A stretch of DNA of 64,000 bases from Geobacter sp. (GTDB taxonomy: Bacteria; Desulfobacterota; Desulfuromonadia; Geobacterales; DSM-12255). A model generated the notes under the pieces. That model did not search any database. It saw only the letters and a list, made by a program, of their open reading frames with translations, and had not been told where the DNA came from. Shown one piece after another: positions 53,731 to 63,756 of this stretch (positions within the stretch are counted from its first letter, which is position 1; every line of letters starts with the position of its first letter). The position numbers were made by a program, and so were the translations under genes. The stretch spans positions 1 to 64,000 of the forward strand of contig WKKR01000001.1 in NCBI GenBank assembly GCA_009684525.1, written 5' to 3'.

Positions 53731-55098
53731 ATGGAAAAACTGCTGATTGTTGACGACAATGATGAAATCAGGAAGCAGCTCAAGTGGGGGCTTGGCAAGG
53801 ATTACCAGATCCTCCTTGCTGCCGATGCCGGTGAAGCCCTGTCGCTCTTTGCGAAGCACCGTCCCATGGTCGTTACACTCGACCTGGGACTGCCACCCCA
53901 GGTCGAAACCTCAGAGGAAGGGTTCCGCTGTCTTGCGGAGATGCTCAATATTGATCCATTTGTAAAGGTTATCGTCATCAGTGGCAACGAAGAGCGGGTC
54001 AATGCATTGCGGGCCGTTGACATGGGGGCCTATGACTTCATCCAGAAGCCAGTCAACCTGGATGAATTGCGTGTCATTATCAACCGGGCCTGTTATCTCC
54101 AGATGCTGGAAGCAGAAAATAAGCGGCTTCAAGGAGAGCTCAAAGGGCGTGTGGGAGAATATGCCGGCATTATCGGCCAGTGCCCGGAGATGCAGCACGT
54201 TTTTGCCACAATCCGCAAAGTTGCAGCATCGGATGTGGCTGTTTTGATCTCAGGCGAGAGTGGGACCGGGAAGGAGCTGGTGGCTCGTGCAATTCATTCT
54301 GCCAGTCTGCGTAAGGATGCTCCCTTCATACCAATTAATTGTGGGGCAATCCCTGACACCATGCTGGAGGCTGAACTGTTCGGACATGAAAAGGGTGCGT
54401 TTACCGGTGCGCTTGCCAAGGTGCAGGGAAAAGTGGAATTTGCCCATAAAGGGACCCTTTTCCTTGATGAAATCGGCGAGCTTCCCGTCTCGCTACAGGT
54501 GAAACTCCTCAGATTCCTGCAGGAAAAGCTTATTCAACGGGTGGGCGGTCGGGAAGATATTGCGGTTGATGCCCGTATAATCGCAGCAACCAATATCGAC
54601 ATTACGAAAGCCATGGCTGATGGCCAGTTTCGCGAGGATCTCTACTACCGCATCAGTGTGGTGACGATTTCCATGCCTCCCCTGCGTAGCAGGGGAGAAG
54701 ACATCATCCTGCTGGCGACACTTTTCTTGCGCCGTTTCAGCGATGAATTCCGAAAGAAGGTCAGAGGGTTTTCTCCTGGGGCATTGGAAGCGCTCCGGCG
54801 CTATCCGTGGCCGGGCAATGTGCGTGAACTTGAAAACAAGGTTCAACGTGCTGTCCTGATGGCGGCTGCCCTGCTCATCGAACCTGATGATCTGGGTTTT
54901 TCCGCACTGCCAGGCTTGCCATGTGGTGGGGATAACGAAGCTCAGACCCTGCGTGCAGCCCGTGAGCGACTGGAGATCGAGATGATCAGATGTGCGCTTT
55001 CATCCAATGGCGGCCATATAGCCAAGGCAGCAGAAGAGCTGGGGGTCAGCCGGCCGACCCTCTATGATCTGATCAAGAAGTACAACTTGCCGACATGA
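53731..55098 (+). CDS. prsR: Sigma-54-dependent response regulator PrsR
   Basis: The 455-residue NtrC-type activator has REC (Asp about 51 in TLDLGLPP, FIQKPVN) and an AAA+ domain with Walker A GESGTGKE, the sigma-54-contact loop GAFTGA, and Walker B TLFLDEIGEL, ending in a Fis-type helix-turn-helix (GHIAKAAEELGVSRPTLYDLIKKY). The long, poorly conserved loop after the receiver Asp (LPPQVETSEEG) is typical of PrsR. It should activate sigma-54 promoters of exopolysaccharide/PEP-CTERM genes on PrsK signalling. The ATG at 53731 is chosen because the receiver starts directly after it. Confidence 0.9.
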   Translation: MEKLLIVDDNDEIRKQLKWGLGKDYQILLAADAGEALSLFAKHRPMVVTLDLGLPPQVETSEEGFRCLAEMLNIDPFVKVIVISGNEERVNALRAVDMGAYDFIQKPVNLDELRVIINRACYLQMLEAENKRLQGELKGRVGEYAGIIGQCPEMQHVFATIRKVAASDVAVLISGESGTGKELVARAIHSASLRKDAPFIPINCGAIPDTMLEAELFGHEKGAFTGALAKVQGKVEFAHKGTLFLDEIGELPVSLQVKLLRFLQEKLIQRVGGREDIAVDARIIAATNIDITKAMADGQFREDLYYRISVVTISMPPLRSRGEDIILLATLFLRRFSDEFRKKVRGFSPGALEALRRYPWPGNVRELENKVQRAVLMAAALLIEPDDLGFSALPGLPCGGDNEAQTLRAARERLEIEMIRCALSSNGGHIAKAAEELGVSRPTLYDLIKKYNLPT

Positions 55099-55117
55099 GT
55101 ATGGAGACGTATCTGAC

Positions 55118-56686
55118 ATGAAGGTGGTCTCGGCTGAAGTGATGCAGCAAATCGATGCTGAAGCGATCCATTCCTTTGACATTCCGGGAGTGGATCTCAT
55201 GGAGCGAGCCGGTCAGCACTGCGCTGAAACGGTTATGGCCCTGTTTGCCGCACATGCGTCGCGAAAGGCTCTCGTAGTTGCCGGTAAGGGGAATAACGGC
55301 GGTGATGGGTATGTAATTGCCCGGCTGTTGCATGGGCATGGCTGGCAGATCGATGTCATGGTTCTCGCCCAAAAAGAAGATATTGGCGGCGATGCAGCAA
55401 TAAACCTGCAGCGACTACCGGCCTCAGTTACGGTTTCGTTCTGTTCCGACGAGGAATCTTTCAACAGCCATCCGGGCGATTGGTCCGGGTATGGAGTGCT
55501 CATTGATGCACTCTTTGGCACCGGCCTAAAGCAACCGGTGACCGGGGTTTACCTGAGGGCCATTGAAGCGATGAACGCTGCGCAGGTACCGGTTGTGGCA
55601 GTGGACATCCCGTCTGGAATTCATGGTACTTCCGGAAAAATTCTCGGCAAAGCGGTTTGCGCAGATGTGACCGTGACCTTTGCCTGCGCAAAGTTGGGGC
55701 ATATCCTCTATCCTGGCGCAGAGTATGCCGGCGAGATTCGGGTTGTTGATATCGGCATCCCTGTCGAGATTACGGCACGGGCACCGGGTTTCGAGTTCGT
55801 CGATCTGCACCATGCCAAAGACTTGGTAAGGCCTCGGAAACGCGATTCCCACAAGGGGACCTTTGGTCACTGCCTCATCATTGCCGGTTCCACCGGGCAT
55901 ACCGGTGCTGCGGCCATGACAGCGGCAAGTGCGGTAAGGAGCGGTTCGGGGTTGGTGACTCTGGGGATACCGGGAAGTCTCAATGCCATTCTGGAGGTGA
56001 AAACCACCGAGGCCATGACGCTCCCCCTTGTTGATCATGGCAGGGGTTATCTGGGCGGGGATGCTGCAGAGGCGATCATTGCGGCTTCGCAGGGTAAAGA
56101 TGTCGTGGCTCTCGGTCCGGGGCTCTCCTGGTGCACGGATACGACGCTGCTGGTCCACCAACTGGTGCAGTCCGTCACTCTCCCCCTTGTCATCGATGCC
56201 GACGGGTTGAACTGCATCTCATCCGACACATCGGTTCTCCTGGGTACCTCCTCGCAGTTGGTCGTGATCACGCCTCATCCGGGGGAGATGGCACGCCTGA
56301 CCGGGGTCACGGTTGCAGAGGTGGAGACGGACAGAATTGCCAGCGCAGTGGCCTGCGCCAGGCGCTTTCATGTGATGGTGGTGCTCAAAGGGGCGCGCAC
56401 CGTCATTGCTGCGCCCGACGGCAGAGTCTCCATCAATGGCAGCGGCAATCCGGGCATGGCATCCGGGGGGATGGGGGATGTCCTCACCGGACTTATCGCC
56501 TCTCTGCTGGGGCAGCGCTATGAGCCGTTCATTGCATGCCAGCTCGGTGTTTTTATCCATGGTCATGCAGGAGATCTTGTGGCACGCGAAAAGGGGGAAG
56601 TTGGGATTATCGCCATGGATGTTGTGGAGAAGATTCCTTATGCATTTAAGGATTTGCAGCAAGTCGTTTCAAGTTACGCCATTTAA
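55118..56686 (+). CDS. nnrD: Bifunctional NAD(P)H-hydrate epimerase / ADP-dependent NAD(P)H-hydrate dehydratase
   Basis: The 522-residue repair enzyme has an N-terminal YjeF_N epimerase domain (VVAGKGNNGGDGYVIARLL, DALFGTGL, VDIPSGIHG) and a C-terminal ribokinase-fold dehydratase (GSTGHTGAA, TPHPGEMARLTG, GSGNPGMASGGMGDVLTG). It repairs hydrated NADH/NADPH. It is the first of a housekeeping group with the CBS protein and tsaE, 19 bases after prsR. Confidence 0.94.
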   Translation: MKVVSAEVMQQIDAEAIHSFDIPGVDLMERAGQHCAETVMALFAAHASRKALVVAGKGNNGGDGYVIARLLHGHGWQIDVMVLAQKEDIGGDAAINLQRLPASVTVSFCSDEESFNSHPGDWSGYGVLIDALFGTGLKQPVTGVYLRAIEAMNAAQVPVVAVDIPSGIHGTSGKILGKAVCADVTVTFACAKLGHILYPGAEYAGEIRVVDIGIPVEITARAPGFEFVDLHHAKDLVRPRKRDSHKGTFGHCLIIAGSTGHTGAAAMTAASAVRSGSGLVTLGIPGSLNAILEVKTTEAMTLPLVDHGRGYLGGDAAEAIIAASQGKDVVALGPGLSWCTDTTLLVHQLVQSVTLPLVIDADGLNCISSDTSVLLGTSSQLVVITPHPGEMARLTGVTVAEVETDRIASAVACARRFHVMVVLKGARTVIAAPDGRVSINGSGNPGMASGGMGDVLTGLIASLLGQRYEPFIACQLGVFIHGHAGDLVAREKGEVGIIAMDVVEKIPYAFKDLQQVVSSYAI

Positions 56687-56725
56687 ACGAAAACGGCATG
56701 GCACACGTGCCGAGGGGAGATGCTC

Positions 56726-57187
56726 ATGTTGACAGCAGCCGATATCATGACCAGCCAGGTTATCACGGTAACCAGGGAGACAACAATCAAGGAGCTGGCA
56801 GAATTGTTCGTACAGCACCGCATCAGCAGTCTGCCGGTTGTGGATGGAGAAGGGAAACTGGTCGGGATGGTTACCGAAACCGATCTGATCGAGCAGGACC
56901 GCAATCTCCATATCCCCACGGTTATCTCCCTGTTCGACGGGGTCTTTTATCTGGAGAGCGAGCGAAAGCTGGAAGAGCAACTGAAGAAGATGACCGGCAA
57001 AACCGTTGCTGACATTTTCACTGCCAAGGTGGAGACTGCCGGCCCGGGAATGCCGATCAGCACCATTGCCGATATCATGAGTGCAAACCGCTACAATGCC
57101 GTGCCGGTTGTCGAAAATGGCAAGCTCATCGGGATCGTTGCACGCATTGACCTGATCAGAACCATGATTGCAGAGGGTGAAGTGTGA
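56726..57187 (+). CDS. CBS-domain-pair protein
   Basis: The 153-residue protein consists of two CBS motifs (MTSQVITVTRETTIKELAEL ... SLPVVDGEGKLVGMVTETDL, and MPISTIADIMSANRYNAVPVVENGKLIGIVARIDL), which normally bind adenine nucleotides. AGGGGAG six bases before 56726 favours this ATG over that at 56720. Its stop overlaps the GTG start of tsaE. A stand-alone energy or ligand sensor of unknown target. Confidence 0.9.
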   Translation: MLTAADIMTSQVITVTRETTIKELAELFVQHRISSLPVVDGEGKLVGMVTETDLIEQDRNLHIPTVISLFDGVFYLESERKLEEQLKKMTGKTVADIFTAKVETAGPGMPISTIADIMSANRYNAVPVVENGKLIGIVARIDLIRTMIAEGEV

Positions 57188-57654
57188 CGGAACTGGTAAC
57201 GCTGAGCGCCGAGGATACGCACGCACTCGGTGCAGCTTTGGGGCAAATGCTAGTAGCTGGGGATTTCATCGCGCTCATCGGCGATCTGGGTGCGGGCAAG
57301 ACCCATTTTGTCAAGGGGGTTGCCGCAGGTCTCGGTGTAACGGACGATGATCCCGTAACAAGTCCTACCTATACCCTTCTCAATATCTATACCGGACGTA
57401 TCCACCTCTATCACTTCGATCTCTATCGTCTTTCCGGTGCAGAGCAGGTGGATGACCTCGGTTTTGCCGAGTATTTCAGCGGCGACGGCGTCTGTCTGGT
57501 GGAATGGGCCGAGCGTTTGGGAGATATTCTGCCTTCTGAACACCTTTCTATCAGCTTTTTCCATAGCGGCGACGACAGGCGCAGACTGGTCTTTTCTGCT
57601 GCCGGTGTGAGAGCCGAAATGCTCATGCGGGATCTGCTCGCTGTTTGCCAATAG
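57184..57654 (+). CDS. tsaE: tRNA threonylcarbamoyladenosine biosynthesis ATPase TsaE
   Basis: The 156-residue P-loop ATPase has GDLGAGKTHFVKG, TSPTYTLLNIY, HFDLYRL and CLVEWAERLG motifs. With TsaB, TsaD and TsaC it makes the t6A37 modification of ANN-decoding tRNAs. It uses a GTG start that overlaps the CBS gene stop (GTGTGA). Confidence 0.95.
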   Translation: MTELVTLSAEDTHALGAALGQMLVAGDFIALIGDLGAGKTHFVKGVAAGLGVTDDDPVTSPTYTLLNIYTGRIHLYHFDLYRLSGAEQVDDLGFAEYFSGDGVCLVEWAERLGDILPSEHLSISFFHSGDDRRRLVFSAAGVRAEMLMRDLLAVCQ

Positions 57655-57759
57655 AAAATTGTTTGACCTGCCTGATAAATCTTGCTAAATACTAACTCCC
57701 ACACATATTGGGAAACTCTCAGCATTGCTGTGATTATCAGTTGATAAGGAGGATGTGAG

Positions 57760-58977
57760 ATGGCGCTAGTGGTGCAAAAGTACGGCGGGACCTCCATGGG
57801 CTCCATAGAGCGTATCCGGAACGTTGCCAAGAGGGTCGCAAAAACCTATGACGCCGGCAACGACATGGTGGTTGTCGTTTCTGCAATGTCTGGCGAGACG
57901 AACAAGCTGGTCGCTCTTGCCAATGAAATTTGCGAGTTCCCTGATCTGCGCGAATACGATGTGCTTGTTGCCTCAGGCGAGCAGGTTTCTATTGCGCTCC
58001 TGGCCATGTGTCTCAAGTCGATGGGGTATAAAGCAAAATCCTATCATGGCTGGCAGGTGCCGATCATTACCGACAGTGCCTGCAGCAAGGCCCGGATCGA
58101 GGATATCCCCGATGAGAATGTCCGCGCAGACCTGAAGGATGGGGTCATCGTCGTTGTTGCCGGATTCCAGGGGATCGACAAGGAGGGGAACGTCACTACC
58201 CTCGGGCGCGGTGGTTCGGACACCTCTGCGGTTGCAATGGCAGCTGCCATGAAGGCCGATGTCTGTGAAATCTTTACGGATGTAGACGGTATCTATACGA
58301 CTGACCCGAATATCTGCAGTGATGCCCGCAAGGTTGAGAAGGTTTCTTACGACGAGATGCTGGAACTGGCCAGTCTGGGAGCGAAGGTCCTGCAGATCCG
58401 CTCGGTGGAGTTTGCGAAGAAATATAATGTGGACGTGCATGTCCGCTCAAGTTTTAATGAAAATCCAGGAACCATGGTGACCAAGGAGGATAAAGATATG
58501 GAAGCAGTGCTCGTTTCAGGTATTGCCTACGACAAGAATGAAACCAAGATTGCGGTCATGCATGTACCCGACAAGCCGGGTATTGCAGCCAAGTTGCTTA
58601 CTCCGTTGTCCGATGCGAATATTTCCGTCGACATGATCGTACAGAATGTCAGCGAAGACGGATTCACCGATTTTACCTTTACGGTCACCAAGGCTGATTT
58701 CAAGCGGGCGCTGGCTATTACCAAGGAAGTCTCTGCCGAGGTGAATGCCAAGGAAGTTCTTACTGATGAGAATATTTCCAAGATCTCCATCGTCGGCGTT
58801 GGCATGCGGAGCCACGCTGGTGTTGCCACAAAGATGTTCCAGGCCCTGGCCCAGGAAGGTATCAACATCCAGATGATCTCCACCTCCGAGATCAAGGTTT
58901 CGGTAATTGTTGATGCCAAGTATACCGAACTTGCCGTCAGGGTACTGCACGATGCTTTTGGTTTGGCCGGAAACTAA
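57760..58977 (+). CDS. lysC: Aspartate kinase
   Basis: The 405-residue kinase starts [12 protein letters not shown], has GRGGSDTSA and [13 protein letters not shown] catalytic motifs, and ends with two ACT domains for feedback control. It makes aspartyl phosphate for Lys, Thr and Met synthesis. AAGGAGG lies 7 bases upstream of the ATG. The 105-base leader is too short and lacks the pattern for a lysine riboswitch. Confidence 0.96.
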   Translation: MALVVQKYGGTSMGSIERIRNVAKRVAKTYDAGNDMVVVVSAMSGETNKLVALANEICEFPDLREYDVLVASGEQVSIALLAMCLKSMGYKAKSYHGWQVPIITDSACSKARIEDIPDENVRADLKDGVIVVVAGFQGIDKEGNVTTLGRGGSDTSAVAMAAAMKADVCEIFTDVDGIYTTDPNICSDARKVEKVSYDEMLELASLGAKVLQIRSVEFAKKYNVDVHVRSSFNENPGTMVTKEDKDMEAVLVSGIAYDKNETKIAVMHVPDKPGIAAKLLTPLSDANISVDMIVQNVSEDGFTDFTFTVTKADFKRALAITKEVSAEVNAKEVLTDENISKISIVGVGMRSHAGVATKMFQALAQEGINIQMISTSEIKVSVIVDAKYTELAVRVLHDAFGLAGN

Positions 58978-58995
58978 GATTGCTTGACATGTCTG

Positions 58996-59031
58996 TGCGG
59001 AAGTGCGGCATGGCTGCACTTCCGCATTTTT
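58996..59031 (+). terminator. Terminator after lysC
   Basis: TGCGGAAGTGC (58996-59006) pairs with GCACTTCCGCA (59016-59026), followed by a T run. Confidence 0.9.
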
Positions 59032-59068
59032 ACACCCAATTCCCGAGTTTTCATTAAGGTGACTGATT

Positions 59069-60637
59069 ATGAGTCTTGTAAAGCTGTATGATACGACGTT
59101 GCGAGATGGGACCCAGTCGGAAGATATTTCGTTTCTGCTCGAGGACAAGATCCGTATTGCCCATCGGCTTGACGAGGCTGGCATCCACTATATCGAGGGA
59201 GGCTGGCCGGGGAGCAACCCCAAGGATGTAGCCTTTTTCAAGGAAATCAAGAAGGAAAAACTTGATCGAGCCAAGATTGCGGCTTTCGGCTCAACCCGCC
59301 GGGCCAAGGTGACGCCTGACAAGGACCAGAACATCAGAACCCTGATCCAGGCAGAGCCCGACGCCATTACCATCTTTGGCAAAACCTGGGATTTCCATGT
59401 CCGTGAGGCCCTCAGGATCTCACTGGACGAGAACCTTGAGCTGATCCATGATTCACTCGAATATCTGAAACGCCATGCTCCCGAGGTCTTTTACGATGCC
59501 GAGCATTTTTTCGATGGCTACAAGGCCAACCCCTCGTATGCCATGCAGACCCTCAAGGCTGCCGAAACTGCCAATGTGGACTGTATCGTGCTCTGTGACA
59601 CCAATGGCGGGACCATGCCCTTTGAGGTGGTGGAGATCATCAAGGCGGTAAAGAAGGAGATCAAGACACCGCTTGGCATTCATACCCACAATGACGGGGA
59701 ATGCGCAGTTGCCAATTCGCTCCATGCCGTGGACCAGGGGATAATTCAGGTGCAGGGGACCATCAACGGCTTTGGTGAGCGTTGCGGTAATGCCAATCTC
59801 TGTTCCATTATCCCGGCACTCAAGCTGAAAATGAAGAAGGAGTGCATCAGTGATGAACAGCTCAGGAAACTCAGGGACCTCTCCCGTTTTGTCTATGAGC
59901 TCGCAAACTTTTCTCCTCCCAAGCATCAGGCGTATGTCGGGAATGCTGCCTTTGCCCACAAAGGGGGAGTGCATGTCAGTGCCATCCAGCGCCATCCTGA
60001 GACCTATGAGCACATCCGTCCCGAGTTGGTCGGCAACACCACCCGGGTACTGGTTTCCGATCTGTCCGGTCGATCGAACATCCTTGCCAAGGCAGAAGAG
60101 TTTAACATAAATCTGGACAGCAAAGACCCCGTCACCCTTGAGATACTTGACAACATCAAGGAGATGGAGCATCGCGGGTATCAGTTCGAGGGCGCCGAGG
60201 CTTCCTTCGAGCTCCTCATGAAACGTGCCTTGGGCGCCCATCGGAAGTTTTTCTCAGTAACTGGCTTCCGGGTGATCGACGAGAAACGGCATGAGGATCA
60301 GAAACCGATCTCAGAGGCGACCATCATGGTCAAGGTCGGCGGCAAGATCGAGCATACTGCTGCTGAGGGGAATGGACCGGTCAATGCTCTCGACAATGCC
60401 CTGCGCAAGGCTCTGGAAAAGTTCTATCCCAAGCTAAAAGAGGTTAAGCTTTTGGACTACAAGGTGCGGGTCCTGCCGGCAGGGCAGGGGACTGCTTCGG
60501 CAATACGCGTTCTCATCGAGTCCGGGGATAAGGAGAGTCGCTGGGGGACCGTGGGCGTATCGGATAATATCATCGATGCTTCCTATCAGGCCCTCATCGA
60601 TAGCATCGAATACAAATTGCATAAGGGCGAAGAATAG
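59069..60637 (+). CDS. cimA: (R)-citramalate synthase
   Basis: The 522-residue HMGL-like enzyme of the LeuA/CimA family has [42 protein letters not shown], and [14 protein letters not shown], with a C-terminal LeuA-type regulatory domain. [11 protein letters not shown] is characteristic of this citramalate synthase type. It condenses pyruvate and acetyl-CoA, giving a threonine-independent route to isoleucine known in Geobacter. A shine-type site is weak (TTAAGGTGACTGATT). Confidence 0.93.
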   Translation: MSLVKLYDTTLRDGTQSEDISFLLEDKIRIAHRLDEAGIHYIEGGWPGSNPKDVAFFKEIKKEKLDRAKIAAFGSTRRAKVTPDKDQNIRTLIQAEPDAITIFGKTWDFHVREALRISLDENLELIHDSLEYLKRHAPEVFYDAEHFFDGYKANPSYAMQTLKAAETANVDCIVLCDTNGGTMPFEVVEIIKAVKKEIKTPLGIHTHNDGECAVANSLHAVDQGIIQVQGTINGFGERCGNANLCSIIPALKLKMKKECISDEQLRKLRDLSRFVYELANFSPPKHQAYVGNAAFAHKGGVHVSAIQRHPETYEHIRPELVGNTTRVLVSDLSGRSNILAKAEEFNINLDSKDPVTLEILDNIKEMEHRGYQFEGAEASFELLMKRALGAHRKFFSVTGFRVIDEKRHEDQKPISEATIMVKVGGKIEHTAAEGNGPVNALDNALRKALEKFYPKLKEVKLLDYKVRVLPAGQGTASAIRVLIESGDKESRWGTVGVSDNIIDASYQALIDSIEYKLHKGEE

Positions 60638-60650
60638 TAATAAACCTTAA

Positions 60651-60704
60651 GCATAAAGAAAAAGGCCATGCTTGTTGACGTAAGCATGGCCCTTTTCTTT
60701 ATGC
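60651..60704. terminator. Strong terminator after cimA
   Basis: A 23-bp stem with one mismatch (60651-60673 with 60682-60704) holds A- and T-rich arms, so it can act in both directions. Confidence 0.92.
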
Positions 60705-60771
60705 GGGATCGGATGTAAGCGGTGCCTGAGGGAAGTCTGGCGTTGCTAAAAGTTGCTAAATAGGTAAACGA

Positions 60772-60801
60772 AAAGGGTTACGGAGCGAACCGTAACCCTT
60801 T
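60772..60801 (-). terminator. Terminator after tRNA-Leu
   Basis: AAAGGGTTACGG (60772-60783) pairs with CCGTAACCCTTT (60790-60801) and runs into T residues on the minus strand. Confidence 0.85.
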
Positions 60802-60808
60802 GATTTTG

Positions 60809-60895
60809 TGGTGCCGAAGACTGGAATCGAACCAGCACGAGGGAACCCTCACTAGAACCTGAATCTAGCGCGTCTACCAATTCCGCCACTTCGGC
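60809..60895 (-). tRNA. tRNA-Leu (anticodon CAG)
   Basis: Class II tRNA on the minus strand: acceptor GCCGAAG/CTTCGGC, anticodon stem CTAGA/TCTAG around TTCAGGT (anticodon CAG, decodes CUG), a long variable arm (GAGGGTTCCCTC) and T-arm GGTTCGATTCC. Encoded CCA at 60809-60811. Confidence 0.96.
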
Positions 60896-60909
60896 ATCTG
60901 AGAAGACAT

Positions 60910-60938
60910 TCTATAGCACTGTTGGTGGGGCTTTGCAA
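60910..60938 (-). promoter_or_regulatory. Promoter for tRNA-Leu
   Basis: On the minus strand TTGCAA (60938-60933), an exact 17-bp spacer and TATAGA (60915-60910), 15 bases upstream of the tRNA. Confidence 0.7.
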
Positions 60939-60985
60939 GAAAAAAATAATGCTATGATGCGCTCAAGGGTGCTGTCCAATGGGGT

Positions 60986-61138
60986 TTAGATGAACAGAGG
61001 ACTATCTTCTTGAGAAGTCTCATTCTCTTCTGTTTCTCCCTGCTTGAGTAGAAGTACCAGGGTGCTCGCCAGCGCAGCGCCGACGAGAAATGACAGCAGA
61101 ACCATCCCGGACCCCATTCCGCGTTCTTCTTCAGCCAT
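60986..61138 (-). CDS. Small single-helix membrane protein (50 aa)
   Basis: A 50-residue protein: a short acidic/polar N-terminus (MAEEERGMGSG), one hydrophobic helix with small-residue spacing (about 12-33, MVLLSFLVGAALASTLVLLL), then a charged acidic tail ending SPLFI. AAGGAGG lies 9 bases upstream of the ATG, which supports real translation. The helix resembles the N-terminal anchor of YtxH proteins but lacks their tail. Function unknown. It lies downstream of rmuC (108 bases) on the same strand. Confidence 0.72.
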   Translation of the reverse strand: MAEEERGMGSGMVLLSFLVGAALASTLVLLLKQGETEENETSQEDSPLFI

Positions 61139-61246
61139 GACCAGTTGCCTCCTTCATGATGGATGTAAAGTAGCATAACAGAAACTTGAGTTGTTGTATA
61201 GAGGCGTGGCGCATGATTTCCGCAGGTGAGGACTGCTCCATCAGGA

Positions 61247-62662
61247 TTATGGCTCATCCGTGGTGTTAGCGAGCGATACATGCAGAGCCCGAGGCATTTT
61301 TTCGATGTTAGTGCCCATTTCGATATCACGATCGGTAGCGGCACCCAATTCCTTGAACCGTCGAGCTGTTACCAATACTCGTGATTCCATCGAACCAATG
61401 GCTTTGTTATATGATTCTACGGCCCTTTCCAGGCCTTTACGGAGATCGTCGAAATGCCCGGCGAGATGAGCGATCCTCTCATAGAGATTTTTTCCCAGAT
61501 CGCAGATGGCCTGCGCGTTCTCAGCCAACTGCTCCTGACGCCAACCATACGCCACTGCTCGGAGAAGAGCGATCAGGGTGGTTGGCGTTGCGAGGATTAC
61601 CCTTTGCCCTACACCGAATTCTATCAGGGCGGGATCCTGTTCCAGTGCCGCACTGAAAAAGGTTTCACCGGGGAGAAAGAGAACGACGAACTCCGGAGTT
61701 GGCTGGAATTGATCCCAGTACGATTTGGCGCTCAGTTTTACGAGATGGGTACGGATCTGTTTAGCATGATCCTGCAGATGTCGTATTTTCTCATCATCAT
61801 CACTGACTTCCAGCGCTTCCAGATATGCCTGCAAAGGTGCCTTTGCATCAACGATGATATTCCTCCCGCTGGGAAGTTTTACGACCATATCGGGACGAAG
61901 CCGCCCATCAGGACCGGTAACGCTTTCCTGCTCGAAGAAATCGCAGTAATTCAGCATTCCGGCGATTTCAACCACTCTCTTTAGTTGGATTTCCCCCCAG
62001 CGACCTCTCACGTTCGGTGCGCGTAGTGCTTTCACCAATCTGGCAGTCTCGCCCTGAAGCTGGGACTGGCTTGAGGCCAGTGTCCTGAGCTGTTCCGCAA
62101 GGGTATCAAATGCCGTTGCCCGAGTCTTTTCCAGTTCGTGTATCTTCAGGTCTACCTTTTCGAGAGACTCTTTCATCGGCCGAACGAGCTCGTCGATTGC
62201 GATGCGCCGGGATTCCAGATCGTTTCGTGCCCCTTCCTGAAATTTTTCCAGTGTTGCCTTTGCCAATTCGATAAACGATTGGTTATTGTTTTGTAATGCC
62301 TGGGCTGACAATGCCTGAAATGCATCGGAGAGTTTTGCCTGGGCTTCATTGAGTATGGCCAGCTTCTCCTGGGCAATTTGTCGTTCACCCAAAAGACGAA
62401 TCTCCATTTCAGCAATGGTTGTTTGAAGTGATGTACGTGCGGAGATTGCATCGTGCAATTCGGCTTCGACCCTCATCTTGGCGGTTTTCAGTTCATCTAC
62501 CTGCTGGTCTCGTGCCTGGAGACGCTCAATAAGCCTGGCATTTTCCAGGCTGTTCGCTGTGTTGGTTTTCTCATGGAGGAGGCGCAGTCTCAATGTGGCG
62601 AGCAGCCAGCCGAGAATTCCACATGTTATGGATGCGCCGATAACAGTGAGATACTGTGTCAT
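61247..62662 (-). CDS. rmuC: DNA recombination protein RmuC
   Basis: The 471-residue protein has an N-terminal membrane helix (about 3-24), a long coiled coil (about 35-200) and a restriction-endonuclease-like RmuC domain ([78 protein letters not shown]). RmuC limits inversions at short inverted repeats; DAK is the likely nuclease-core motif. It lies downstream of the SppA-like gene on the same strand. Confidence 0.94.
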   Translation of the reverse strand: MTQYLTVIGASITCGILGWLLATLRLRLLHEKTNTANSLENARLIERLQARDQQVDELKTAKMRVEAELHDAISARTSLQTTIAEMEIRLLGERQIAQEKLAILNEAQAKLSDAFQALSAQALQNNNQSFIELAKATLEKFQEGARNDLESRRIAIDELVRPMKESLEKVDLKIHELEKTRATAFDTLAEQLRTLASSQSQLQGETARLVKALRAPNVRGRWGEIQLKRVVEIAGMLNYCDFFEQESVTGPDGRLRPDMVVKLPSGRNIIVDAKAPLQAYLEALEVSDDDEKIRHLQDHAKQIRTHLVKLSAKSYWDQFQPTPEFVVLFLPGETFFSAALEQDPALIEFGVGQRVILATPTTLIALLRAVAYGWRQEQLAENAQAICDLGKNLYERIAHLAGHFDDLRKGLERAVESYNKAIGSMESRVLVTARRFKELGAATDRDIEMGTNIEKMPRALHVSLANTTDEP

Positions 62663-62746
62663 TACTGGAACCTCGGGACTGGATGCATGAAGGCGAGCGT
62701 GTGAGAGTTCTTCATACTGACGGGTGGACTGTTTGCAAGAATTGCT

Positions 62747-63724
62747 TCAGTGTTGCCAAAGGTAGAGAAACTGGGTGCCCTGAAACATGTCAATACCATC
62801 AGCGTTGATGTTTACGAGATTTACAGTGGGGACGGCTGTCCCATTCACTGACGAGTAGATCGAGCTTTGAAAGCTTCCTGGGCGGTAATAGCGTATGATT
62901 CGCGCTTCCGGAATCTGGAGTTGTTGTTTCATGTCGGCAATGTCATCTTCCAGATATCCGACTTTATCGATAAGATGTGCATTTAGGGCCTGATCTGCCG
63001 TAAAAATCCTCCCGTCAGCAAGTGGCTTGAGGGACTCTTTGTTCAGGCGGTTTCCCTGTCGGGACAGGACAACATCCGTGAAACGTGAATACAGCCTGTC
63101 AATGATCTCCTGGATGATGCGATGTTCATCGACAGTGCTCTCTCTGAATGGGGAAAGTATATCCTTTTTATCACCCGATTTGATGGATTCTTCAGCAACG
63201 CCAACCTTTGCAAGAAGTCCCGATAGATTAAACCGGAACAGGATTACTCCGATACTCCCGGTGATCGCTGTCGGATGAGCACTGATGCGGTCAGCTGCTG
63301 TGGCAACATAATAGCCGCCTGACGTCCCAAGCCCAACAATACTGGCGTAGACAGGAATAGGATGACGTGTCTTGAATGTGAGAATCTCATGGTGGATGAT
63401 GTCACTAGCGGTAACCGTCCCTCCTGGAGAGTTGATTCTCATAACAATGCCGGCAATCTCCTTGTCCGTATCGGCCTTTTGCAGGGCTTCCTTGACGAGT
63501 GCGACCGTTGATGGCTTCTCTTGGCTCAACTGGCTTGCCCCCTGATCTCGTTCCGAGACAAAGCCCGTGATGTCGATGAGAAGAATTTTTGGCGTACCAT
63601 CTCCCTCGATTACCTTCTCTTGAAGCGGCTGAAGTGGTTTCAACATGTCTACGTTGATAAAAGCGCAGCCAGGGCAAGCTAAAGAAAAAAGCACAAGGCA
63701 GAGTGCTAAGAAGGATCGGTTCAT
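62747..63724 (-). CDS. SppA-like signal peptide peptidase (S49 family), short form
   Basis: The 325-residue protein has an N-terminal signal/anchor ending in a Cys-containing stretch (LFSLACPGCAF), so it may be a lipoprotein, although the lipobox is imperfect. The S49 core has MRINSPGGTVTASD, the nucleophile Ser in GLGTSGGYYVATAADRI and a Lys-rich segment ESIKSGDKKD supplying the likely general base. The start at 63724 follows a GAGGG; an ATG at 63739 is in frame. It degrades leftover signal peptides or other membrane peptides. Confidence 0.88.
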   Translation of the reverse strand: MNRSFLALCLVLFSLACPGCAFINVDMLKPLQPLQEKVIEGDGTPKILLIDITGFVSERDQGASQLSQEKPSTVALVKEALQKADTDKEIAGIVMRINSPGGTVTASDIIHHEILTFKTRHPIPVYASIVGLGTSGGYYVATAADRISAHPTAITGSIGVILFRFNLSGLLAKVGVAEESIKSGDKKDILSPFRESTVDEHRIIQEIIDRLYSRFTDVVLSRQGNRLNKESLKPLADGRIFTADQALNAHLIDKVGYLEDDIADMKQQLQIPEARIIRYYRPGSFQSSIYSSVNGTAVPTVNLVNINADGIDMFQGTQFLYLWQH

Positions 63725-63756
63725 TGCGGCGGCCCTCATGAGGTTGTCTTTTTCTG

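Noticed and set aside
57655-57759. Possible lysine riboswitch before lysC
   Set aside because: Only about 105 bases are available, and neither the conserved core nor the multi-helix pattern of the lysine element is visible.
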